NCBI GenBank assembly: GCA_964353405.1
Contig: CAYGWJ010000106.1
Span: forward strand, 1 to 6,015
Length of the DNA: 6,015 nucleotides
From: JBGLNJ01 sp964353405
Lineage (GTDB): Bacteria > Chloroflexota > Anaerolineae > Fen-1058
Direction: 5' to 3'
Positions 1 through 5,445 of the stretch are shown piece by piece (position 1 is the stretch's first letter; each line of letters starts with the position of its first letter). The notes under the pieces were generated by a model, which saw only the letters and a list, made by a program, of their open reading frames with translations, ran no database searches and was not told where the DNA came from. The translations under genes were made by a program, and so were the position numbers.

Positions 1-1071
1 GCCGCGAAAATCCAGCGCCGGGATGGCAAAGTATTTGTGCTCGGCGTGAGTGATCTCGTACATTTCCAGCGTGGCGTTCATCGCGTCCTTGGGTGTGCCG
101 CCGACAAAGGTGACGATGGCCACCGCGGATGCCATCGCAAAGCCGCCAATGCCGGCTGTCTCGGTGATGGTGCTGTCACCGATGTCGGGATTGGCATCCG
201 CTTCGGTGAAACCGGGAAAGTAGAGCGCCTTGACTTTGCCCGCCGGGGCGGTGAACCAGCGATCGCCCAGGCCGCTGACCCGGATGCCAAAGTCCGTGCC
301 GTTGCGCGCCATGACGGTGACGATGGTACTGCCTTCGACGCCATGCGCAGCATCGGCCATCGCTTTGCACGCGGCCATCACCGGGTTGAGAACACTCAGC
401 GCATTGTCGCCCAAAAAGCGCAAAATCTCGGAAGCCGTGTTCGCATCTGGAGCAACCTTGACAATATGCGGCGCAAGCGCCTTGAGGTAGAGTAGCGACG
501 CAGCCTTGTTGCGGTTGTGACCTTCGTCGCCCATCGCCAGCGCTTCGGCCAACAGGGCACGGATGTCAACGCCGCCACTGGCCTCGATAGCTTTTGCGAG
601 TACCGGCCCCATGACATCGTTCATCCAGCGCAGGCGAGTGATCACGTCCGGGCCGTAAGCGCCCATGCGAAGCACTTTGCCATAGCCCTCATTGAGGCCG
701 GAGAAGGCTTTATTGCCGCCCGAAGGGGTCTTGTTCTCGATGATATAGACCATCATGGAGGGCGAAATGAGACCCGCCATCGGCCCGACAGACTGATGGT
801 GATGACATGGCTCGAAATCAATCTGGCCGGATTTCGCCAGCGCCCCGGCCTCGACCTCGTCCTTGGCCTTGCCCTCCAAGATCAAAGCGCCCATCACCGC
901 TCCCCGCATCGGTCCCGACATCCGATCCCAGGTGATTGGCGGGCCAGCGTGCAGCAGCAGGTTGTCACGCATTCCGGGGATCACGTCGCGCGCCCGGCCC
1001 ACACCCACGAGCACCGGGCGAGCTTCCATCATTCGAGTTACAGCTTCGGTGTTGGCTTTTTCAATGTCCAT
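1..1071 (-). CDS. DUF1116 family protein (YlbE/AllG-like), 3' end cut by window edge
   Basis: The reading frame is open for 357 codons from an ATG at 1071 to the left edge with no stop. The start is well supported: AAAGGAG lies 6 nt upstream. I recognise the DUF1116 family by its conserved blocks: EPCHHHQSVGPMAGLISPSM (87-106), the segment around MGDEGHNRNKAA (180-191), ARNGTDFGIRVSGLGDRWF (255-273) and GDSTITETAGIGGFAMA (298-314). E. coli YlbE is about 420 residues, so roughly 60 residues are probably missing from the C-terminus. In E. coli, YlbE works with FdrA and YlbF as the oxamate carbamoyltransferase (AllFGH), which makes oxamate and carbamoyl phosphate from oxalurate. The family has no signal peptide or membrane segment here and should be cytosolic. 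It lies 78 bp downstream of the nitrilase gene and in the same unit as fdrA. Family assignment is firm. The exact substrate in this organism is inferred. Confidence 0.9.
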   Translation of the reverse strand, partial: MDIEKANTEAVTRMMEARPVLVGVGRARDVIPGMRDNLLLHAGPPITWDRMSGPMRGAVMGALILEGKAKDEVEAGALAKSGQIDFEPCHHHQSVGPMAGLISPSMMVYIIENKTPSGGNKAFSGLNEGYGKVLRMGAYGPDVITRLRWMNDVMGPVLAKAIEASGGVDIRALLAEALAMGDEGHNRNKAASLLYLKALAPHIVKVAPDANTASEILRFLGDNALSVLNPVMAACKAMADAAHGVEGSTIVTVMARNGTDFGIRVSGLGDRWFTAPAGKVKALYFPGFTEADANPDIGDSTITETAGIGGFAMASAVAIVTFVGGTPKDAMNATLEMYEITHAEHKYFAIPALDFRG

Positions 1072-1077
1072 GTGCAA

Positions 1078-1084
1078 CTCCTTT
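1078..1084 (-). promoter_or_regulatory. Ribosome binding site of the DUF1116 gene
   Basis: AAAGGAG on the minus strand, 6 nt before the ATG at 1071-1069. It is the strongest Shine-Dalgarno match in the window and fixes the start of the DUF1116 gene. Confidence 0.8.
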
Positions 1085-1090
1085 GGAATG

Positions 1091-1173
1091 GAGATTAGAG
1101 ACTCGGAGATTGGAGATTGCCAATCTCTAATCTCCCAATCGCCAATCTCCTACCTGAGACGTTTGCCAATCTC
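1091..1173. repeat. 7-bp repeat tract with a near-perfect inverted repeat, at the nitrilase/DUF1116 junction
   Basis: The plus strand carries units of the type GGAGATT (1105-1111 and 1112-1118), then their complements. The AAT cores at 1122, 1129, 1137 and 1144 are spaced 7, 8 and 7 bp. The 9-mer GCCAATCTC occurs three times, at 1119, 1141 and 1165. Positions 1105-1119 and 1121-1135 form 15-bp arms around a single base, with one mismatch (1112/1128), so both DNA and transcript could form a hairpin. The third copy of the 9-mer lies inside the nitrilase gene and encodes part of its last residues (FEIGKRLR). No T tract follows the hairpin on either strand, so it is not an obvious intrinsic terminator. 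It could affect message processing or stability between the two genes. Confidence 0.75.
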
Positions 1174-2031
1174 GAATCGAGACCGCGCTTCTTTGAGACT
1201 TTCTTTGTAGAGATCGAGATTGCGATCTTGCAGATGGTCAAAGCTTTGCAGGGCCTTGGTGCCAAAAGTGGGGTGGCGAAGTGGATCGGGATCGAGTTTG
1301 GCAGAGACGATCTCTTCACCGCCGCGCGCCTGCGCCAATCGCCACGCAATGGGATTGACGATCATGCTGTGGCCGAAATAATAGCTGCCACCCGCATCCG
1401 GTCCCACGGCGTTGGTGGCGACCATGTAAACGTGGTTGTCGTAAGCGCGGGCGGCATTCGTGAGGTGCCAGATGTCAAAGCTGCGCAGCAAGGCCGATGG
1501 CCGGACGATGATCTCTGCGCCTTTGACCGCCAGCAGACGCGAAAGCTCTGGGAAATCGCCGTCGTAGCAAATGATCATGCCAATCGTGCCAAGCGCGGTC
1601 TCAAATACATCGGCGCGATTGCCGACCGTCACCCAGCCGCCACAATCGCGGCGTTCCAGTGGAAACGGATGCGTCTTGTCGTATGTCCCAATGATCTCGC
1701 CATCCGGGCCGATCAACATGGCAGAGTTGTAGATGACGCCTCGCTCCGGCCCGCGCCGATAGGAGGCCCAAACGACGTGAACCTTGAGCGACCTGGCAGC
1801 AACTTGAATCTCGCGCGTGATGTGGCCTGGGGCATCGTCCACCAAATCCCATAGCGCGTTGACATCCAAGCCGGTCACAAAGCCGGTCGTCACTGTCTCT
1901 GGAAACACAACCAACTCGGCTTCGTGTTCTTTGACGGCTTGTTCCAGCCAGGCCACACCTTTTTGAACGTTGGCTTTGACATCATTGAATGTAACGGCAA
2001 ACTGTGCGCACGCGGCAACAAATTCTTTCAC
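1150..2031 (-). CDS. Carbon-nitrogen hydrolase, nitrilase superfamily (amidase-like)
   Basis: A 293-residue protein, normal length for a single-domain C-N hydrolase. The family's Glu-Lys-Cys triad is visible: Glu45 in VVFPETVTTGF, Lys119 in TYDKTHPFPLER, and nucleophile Cys155 in MIICYDGDFPE. The IICYDGDFPE block resembles aliphatic amidases and related amide hydrolases more than true nitrilases. No signal peptide is seen, so it is probably cytosolic. The start is a GTG at 2031, 10 nt after the fdrA stop, with a G-rich stretch (GGGGG) as a weak ribosome site, so translation is probably coupled to fdrA. The last residues overlap a repeat tract and may be a recent extension. Its place between fdrA and the DUF1116 gene suggests action on a substrate or product of that enzyme, perhaps an amide such as oxamate or a carbamoyl compound. 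Substrate is inference only. Confidence 0.92.
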   Translation of the reverse strand: MKEFVAACAQFAVTFNDVKANVQKGVAWLEQAVKEHEAELVVFPETVTTGFVTGLDVNALWDLVDDAPGHITREIQVAARSLKVHVVWASYRRGPERGVIYNSAMLIGPDGEIIGTYDKTHPFPLERRDCGGWVTVGNRADVFETALGTIGMIICYDGDFPELSRLLAVKGAEIIVRPSALLRSFDIWHLTNAARAYDNHVYMVATNAVGPDAGGSYYFGHSMIVNPIAWRLAQARGGEEIVSAKLDPDPLRHPTFGTKALQSFDHLQDRNLDLYKESLKEARSRFEIGKRLR

Positions 2032-2041
2032 CCCTGCCCCC

Positions 2042-3760
2042 TTACTTTTTTCTCATCCGTTCCAGAATCGCCATCAGCTTTTCATTGCCACCCGCGGCAG
2101 GCTTCCAATCCACGTGAATCACGGGTGCGCTCTGGGCAGTCAGGCTTTCGGCAAAGGATTCGAGGCCAACGTTGATGGCGGACAAGGAACGCAGCACAGA
2201 CAAGTCTACAGGTTTTAGAGATTGGACATTGGGTATTGGATTGAGCGCGCGAATCAACTGTCCCACGTCGCGGGCGGCAGCCTGGTTGCTGGTTTCGACC
2301 CGCGCGCCGGCCGCTTCGAGTTGCTGCGCCTGGGCATCCAGATTTTGTGGGTCTCGATCGGTGCCAGTCACGACGGCGACAACTTGCAGGTATCGCCCGG
2401 CCTGTTCCGCTTCAGCGCGGGCTTGCGCAATGGCAGGAGCGAGTTCGCCGGCAGGATTGGGATGAGCGCCATAGCCCAGCACCACATCCAGCAGGATGAC
2501 CGCCACTTGCGGATCGCTGGCTTCTTGATGCAGCCGGCGAATGCGAAGGTCATTGTCCATCATAGGGTGCAAACGGCCCACCGTAAATTCATCTTCGCCC
2601 AGGTCAACGATCGTGTGCTCTTGACTCACGAGCGAGTTGGCCAGCTTGTGCTCTTTGCGCAAGGGAGCATTGGAATAGATCACAGGCACATAGTTCTGCA
2701 AGATCAACTGCGCTTCGTAGGCCAATGTGCCGCCCGAAAACAAGCCGCGCAAGTATCGCTGTCCCGACGCAAAACGAGTTGTGTCATAGGCGTTGGGCAT
2801 AGAGTATCGCGTCGTTTGAGCAGCCAGATGCACAGCCGTCTCAGCCGCTTCATCGAGCGAGGCAGCGAAAAAAAGATTGTCCACCTGCCGCGCTGACGGA
2901 GAACGTCCGATGAAATCCACGACGACCGGCTTGCCGGCCGAACGAGCGACCCGCAAAACATTTTCGGCCACGTCCGGCGCAGGCGGCTTGGAGATCACCA
3001 CAATGACGCGCGTGTCGGGATCGCGGCTGAGCAGGTCAAGCCCCTGGCGAGCCGTCACTGCGCCGACGCTTTGCGAGAGGTCGCGCCCACCCGTGCCAAG
3101 CGCATGAGTGATGCCGCTGCCAAGCTGGTGGATGCGCGAGGTGACCTGTTGCAAACCCGTCCCCGCCGCGCCGACCACGCCGATCGGCCCGCGACGCACG
3201 CCATTGGCAAAGCCCAGCCCTACACCGCCGATGATGGCCGTGCCGCAATCGGGACCCATGACCAGCAGACCTTTTTCGGCCGCGCTTTGCTTGAGCGCGA
3301 CTTCGTCGTCGAGCGAGACATTGTCGCTGTAGAGAAAGACATTCTTGCCCAACCGCAACGCCTCGCGCGCCACGCCCGCGGCATAACGACCGGGCACAGA
3401 GATGAGCACCCACTGGGCGCCGGGCAACATCTGGGTCGCAGATTCGAGGCTTTGGGGGCGGTACTCTTGACTGGCCGCAGACTGGCGGCGCACAAGAAGC
3501 TGATCAATCTGGGCCAGTGCCGCCTGGGCGGCGGCATCGTCACTGGCGCGAATCACAATCACCAGGTCATCGGCCTTGGCGGCCCGAGCTTCCGGTGGAC
3601 ACAGATCAATCTGAGCCAGCAGCTCTTTGTTGGCGTCAGTGCCCATCACTACGCCGGCGTCGAGCACGCCGGGCAATGCCGCCAGCGCGCGCTGCAACTG
3701 CATCAGAACCACAGAGTCATAGTAAGCGCCGAAACGAATTTCCACTTGCGTCGCAGACAT
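2042..3760 (-). CDS. fdrA: FdrA family protein (acyl-CoA synthetase-like; oxamate carbamoyltransferase subunit homologue)
   Basis: A 572-residue protein from ATG 3760 (E. coli FdrA is about 555). Family features in order: N-terminal block with YYDSVVLMQLQRAL and GVVMGTDANKELL (13-48), a Rossmann-like CoA-binding region with LLVMGPDCGTAIIGGVGLGF (165-184) and VGAAGTGLQQVT (196-207), GTGGRDLSQSVGAVT (222-236), a ligase-CoA-like half with GLFSGGTLAYEA (339-350), HPMMDNDLR (398-406) and LLDVVLGYGAHPNPA (423-437), and the C-terminal INVGLESFAESL...HVDWKPAAGG (529-558). The fold is related to succinyl-CoA synthetase, but E. coli FdrA (AllF) is reported as part of oxamate carbamoyltransferase with YlbE and YlbF. 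A GTG two codons upstream (3766) is an alternative start. I prefer the ATG because AGAGGTGG lies just before it. A promoter at 4040-4068 probably drives this gene and those downstream. Residues about 507-515 are encoded by a 7-bp repeat tract. Confidence 0.92.
   Translation of the reverse strand: MSATQVEIRFGAYYDSVVLMQLQRALAALPGVLDAGVVMGTDANKELLAQIDLCPPEARAAKADDLVIVIRASDDAAAQAALAQIDQLLVRRQSAASQEYRPQSLESATQMLPGAQWVLISVPGRYAAGVAREALRLGKNVFLYSDNVSLDDEVALKQSAAEKGLLVMGPDCGTAIIGGVGLGFANGVRRGPIGVVGAAGTGLQQVTSRIHQLGSGITHALGTGGRDLSQSVGAVTARQGLDLLSRDPDTRVIVVISKPPAPDVAENVLRVARSAGKPVVVDFIGRSPSARQVDNLFFAASLDEAAETAVHLAAQTTRYSMPNAYDTTRFASGQRYLRGLFSGGTLAYEAQLILQNYVPVIYSNAPLRKEHKLANSLVSQEHTIVDLGEDEFTVGRLHPMMDNDLRIRRLHQEASDPQVAVILLDVVLGYGAHPNPAGELAPAIAQARAEAEQAGRYLQVVAVVTGTDRDPQNLDAQAQQLEAAGARVETSNQAAARDVGQLIRALNPIPNVQSLKPVDLSVLRSLSAINVGLESFAESLTAQSAPVIHVDWKPAAGGNEKLMAILERMRKK
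2217..2244. repeat. Short 7-bp repeat tract inside fdrA
   Basis: On the plus strand, AGAGATT, GGACATT, GGGTATT and GGATTGA follow each other with a period of exactly 7 bp. The pattern GGNNATT matches the GGAGATT units at 1105-1118, so this looks like the same repeat family. It lies in frame in fdrA and encodes residues around NPIPNVQSL (507-515), between the ligase-CoA-like half and the conserved INVGL block, where an extra loop might be tolerated. With only about four imperfect units, chance is not excluded. Confidence 0.5.
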
Positions 3761-3800
3761 TGCCACCTCTGATGGCTTCGGCAGGTGAACCGAGTATTGA

Positions 3801-3814
3801 TTTGTCTATACAAA
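3801..3814. promoter_or_regulatory. Candidate GntR-family operator upstream of fdrA
   Basis: TTTGTCTATACAAA is an inverted repeat: TTTGT and ACAAA flank CTAT. The core GTCTATAC fits the pattern GT(A/C)TA(G/T)AC described for HutC-subfamily GntR regulators, which often control small-molecule catabolism. It lies about 40-55 nt upstream of the fdrA start, and well downstream of the predicted promoter, where a bound repressor could block elongation. No regulator gene is in the window, so this rests on pattern alone. Confidence 0.35.
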
Positions 3815-3830
3815 ACCAACCGGTGGAGTG

Positions 3831-3862
3831 CAGGTCAAACAGGCAACAGGCTGCCTAACCTG
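3831..3862 (-). other. Candidate two-part hairpin in the fdrA leader
   Basis: On the minus strand CAGGT at the 5' side pairs with ACCTG at the 3' side (5 bp), and inside it AGGCA pairs with TGCCT (5 bp) across a 6-nt loop, with an uneven internal bulge. No T tract follows, so it is not a terminator. It may be a leader structure or chance. Confidence 0.3.
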
Positions 3863-3947
3863 TCGTCCACCTGGAATGTTTGCAGGAGAAGATCAGCGAA
3901 CTATTAATCAAGGGGTTCAATTTGCCAACAACTGGTGAGGACATTTC

Positions 3948-3983
3948 GACAACAATCAACTCGTGATAACGGAATGTGTTGTC
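3948..3983. repeat. Spaced 7-bp inverted repeat in the fdrA leader
   Basis: GACAACA (3948-3954) and its exact complement TGTTGTC (3977-3983) are separated by 22 bp. The right arm overlaps a small palindrome, GTTGTCAAC (3978-3986). It could be a regulator site with two half-sites downstream of the promoter, or a weak stem in the leader RNA. No other support is visible. Confidence 0.3.
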
Positions 3984-4039
3984 AACCGATCCAGGCTATG
4001 AGGAGCACTATCCATGTCCTCCCGTGGAGAACAATGTCC

Positions 4040-4068
4040 AGTATATTACCGATTTCGCGCCGTGTCAA
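4040..4068 (-). promoter_or_regulatory. Sigma70-type promoter for the fdrA unit
   Basis: On the minus strand, TTGACA (4068-4063, full consensus) is followed by exactly 17 bp and then TATACT (4045-4040, one change from TATAAT). It starts 7 bp after the CoA-transferase gene ends and points to fdrA. A start of transcription near 4032-4034 would leave a leader of about 270 nt. The match is strong enough to suggest that fdrA, the nitrilase gene and the DUF1116 gene can be transcribed without the upstream genes. Confidence 0.7.
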
Positions 4069-4074
4069 ACGTCA

Positions 4075-5274
4075 TCAAATAGCTCCCTCGGACTTGAGCC
4101 ATTCGATGGCTTCGTCGCCGTACCCAAGCCGCGCGAGCACCTCGTCTGTGTGCTGCCCCAGCATGGGAGGCGCCAGGCGATAACTGACCGGGGTCTCGCC
4201 CAGGTGAACCGGGTTGCCCAGCGAGCGCACCAGCCCGACCGCCGGATGCTCTAGCTCAACGATCATCCCGCGCGCTTGGAGGTGTGGGTCGTTCAGAATC
4301 TCGTCCACTTCGTTGATCGGCCCGCTGGGAATATCCGCAGCGCGCAAACGCTCCAGCCAGAACTCGGCCTCACGCTGGCAAAAGATTTGCTCCAACAGCG
4401 GAATCAACTCTGCTCGGTGACGCAGGCGATCCGCGTTGGTAACAAAGCGCGGATCCTTGCCGATGCTGTCTGTGATTTCGAGCGCCTGGCAGAATCGCTC
4501 CCACAATCGCTCACTGCCGACGGCGACGATCAGATACTTGTCGCGCGCTTTGAACGGCTGATACGGAACGATGTTAGGATGTGCGTTGCCGAGTTTCTTG
4601 GGTCGTTGACCTGTGGCAAAGTACGATCCGGCCAGGTTGGTCTGCCATGCGACCTGGCCGTCGAGCAGAGCCACATCGAGAAACTGTCCCCGCCCCGTTC
4701 GCTCGCGCACCAACAACGCAGAAAGAATACCGATGGCGCTATAGACGCCCGCCGTCGCATCGCTGAGCGGCACCGGGTAACGCATCGGCCCCTGATCCGG
4801 CTCGCCCGTCATCGCCATCAAACCTGATTGAGCCTGCGCGACCAGGTCGTACCCACTCTGACCGGCATACGGCCCGGTCATGCCATAGCCGCTGATCGCG
4901 CAATAGATCAAGCGCGGATTGAGGTCGCGCAGCGTATCGGGATCCGCCTTGAGCTTGCGGAGCGAGTCGAGGCTCGGCTGATTGACCACGACCACATCAG
5001 ACTGTTGGATCAGCTTGTGCAGGATCGCTTGGGCTTCGGCGTGCTTGAGGTTGAGCGTGAGGCTGCGCTTGTTACGATTGACGCTGAGAAAATACGCGCT
5101 CTCCTGGCCGACAAACGGCGGCGCCCAGCCGCGCGACATGTCGCCCGAGCCGGGCCGCTCGATCTTGATCACTTCGGCGCCCAGATCGCCCAGCAGCATG
5201 GCGCAATACGGCCCGGCCAGCGCCTCGGTCATGTCAAGGACACGAATGCCTTCAAGGACGGAGATGGATTGCAC
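4075..5274 (-). CDS. Family III CoA-transferase (CaiB/BaiF family)
   Basis: A 399-residue protein of typical family length. It opens with the family signature SVLEGIRVLDMTEALAGPYC (5-24) and continues with LLGDLGAEVIKIERPGSGD (27-45), the Asn-rich FLSVNRNKRSLTLNL (62-76), ISGYGMTGPYAGQSGYDLVAQAQSG (127-151) and a C-terminal GPINEVDEILNDPHLQARGM (318-337). Asp172 in PLSDATAGVYSAIGIL corresponds to the catalytic aspartate that forms the acyl-anhydride intermediate. These enzymes move CoA between organic acids by forming and exchanging an enzyme-bound CoA thioester in the cytosol. I chose GTG 5274 because GGGGAGG lies 4 nt upstream and the family signature follows at once. The longer frame (ATG 5385) runs through a repeat array. 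The glycine-rich loop known from formyl-CoA:oxalate transferase is not evident (residues 249-257 read IVAVGSERL), so acid specificity is unknown. Confidence 0.93.
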   Translation of the reverse strand: MQSISVLEGIRVLDMTEALAGPYCAMLLGDLGAEVIKIERPGSGDMSRGWAPPFVGQESAYFLSVNRNKRSLTLNLKHAEAQAILHKLIQQSDVVVVNQPSLDSLRKLKADPDTLRDLNPRLIYCAISGYGMTGPYAGQSGYDLVAQAQSGLMAMTGEPDQGPMRYPVPLSDATAGVYSAIGILSALLVRERTGRGQFLDVALLDGQVAWQTNLAGSYFATGQRPKKLGNAHPNIVPYQPFKARDKYLIVAVGSERLWERFCQALEITDSIGKDPRFVTNADRLRHRAELIPLLEQIFCQREAEFWLERLRAADIPSGPINEVDEILNDPHLQARGMIVELEHPAVGLVRSLGNPVHLGETPVSYRLAPPMLGQHTDEVLARLGYGDEAIEWLKSEGAI

Positions 5275-5278
5275 AAAA

Positions 5279-5285
5279 CCTCCCC
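5279..5285 (-). promoter_or_regulatory. Ribosome binding site that decides the CoA-transferase start
   Basis: GGGGAGG on the minus strand, 4 nt before the GTG at 5274-5272. No comparable site precedes the upstream ATG at 5385, so this favours the shorter 399-residue protein. Confidence 0.7.
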
Positions 5286-5361
5286 GGTCATGCAAGATAG
5301 CACCAAACGGCAAAGTATGAAACACCGCCGCGTCGCACAAGTTACGGCGAGGTGCAGCATA

Positions 5362-5445
5362 CAAGAGGCAGGCTGCAAGAGGCAACCCGCAGCCTGCAGC
5401 CTGTCTCTTGCATCCTGCAGCCTGCCTCTTGCATCTTGCATCTTG
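5362..5445. repeat. Array of twelve 7-bp repeats with inverted ends
   Basis: Eighty-four bases divide without remainder into twelve 7-bp units. Plus-strand units are of the types CAAGAGG, CAGGCTG, CAGCCTG, CCTCTTG and CATCTTG, with few variants. The first two units (5362-5375) are the exact complement of the ninth and tenth (5418-5431), giving 14-bp perfect arms around 42 bp. The last unit ends at the base before the cyclase stop codon. The period matches the tracts at 1091-1173 and 2217-2244, but the units differ in sequence. There are no spacers, so this is not CRISPR. It resembles short tandem heptanucleotide repeats known from filamentous cyanobacteria. The remaining bases of the gap (5275-5361) hold only the CoA-transferase ribosome site that I can recognise. 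Confidence 0.85.

Larger units (their letters stand above)
3761..4074 (-). other. Intergenic region and probable leader of the fdrA unit
   Basis: There are 314 bp between the CoA-transferase stop and the fdrA start with no plausible gene on either strand. Read on the minus strand, it holds a promoter near its upstream end, then about 270 nt of presumed untranslated leader. The leader contains an inverted repeat (3948-3954 with 3977-3983), a candidate hairpin (3831-3862), a possible operator (3801-3814) and the ribosome site AGAGGTGG just before ATG 3760. CACCT at 3787-3783 could pair with AGGTG of the ribosome site (3768-3764). I recognise no known riboswitch class. It is visibly richer in A+T than the genes around it. 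Confidence 0.7.

Noticed and set aside
37..1098. Plus-strand open frames 37-495 and 517-1098
   Set aside because: Both are opposite the DUF1116 reading frame, which is uninterrupted for 357 codons and carries the family motifs.
1105..1135. Intrinsic terminator after the nitrilase gene
   Set aside because: The stem is AT-rich in part, has almost no loop, and no T tract follows on either strand.
1117..1854. Plus-strand open frame of 245 codons
   Set aside because: It is antisense to the nitrilase gene, whose catalytic motifs are intact, and begins within the repeat tract. No ribosome site or recognisable domain.
3071..3772. Plus-strand open frame of 233 codons
   Set aside because: It is fully opposite the conserved N-terminal half of fdrA and shows no domain.
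3804..3838. Second promoter with TTGACC and TATAGA near the fdrA start
   Set aside because: The two boxes are separated by more than 20 bp, too far for a normal sigma70 promoter, and the TATAGA overlaps the candidate operator.
3761..4039. Known riboswitch in the fdrA leader
   Set aside because: I could not match conserved cores of known classes such as guanidine, purine or ykkC-type elements. Only generic inverted repeats are seen.
4075..5274. Calling the CoA-transferase formyl-CoA:oxalate transferase (frc)
   Set aside because: The general family III motifs and the catalytic aspartate are present, but the glycine-rich loop of that enzyme is not evident, so a specific name is not justified.
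5275..5385. Longer CoA-transferase starting at ATG 5385
   Set aside because: The extra 37 residues are encoded partly by the heptad array and do not resemble the family. The GTG at 5274 has a good ribosome site and places the family signature at the N-terminus.
5362..5445. CRISPR array
   Set aside because: Units are only 7 bp, contiguous and without spacers. No cas gene is present.
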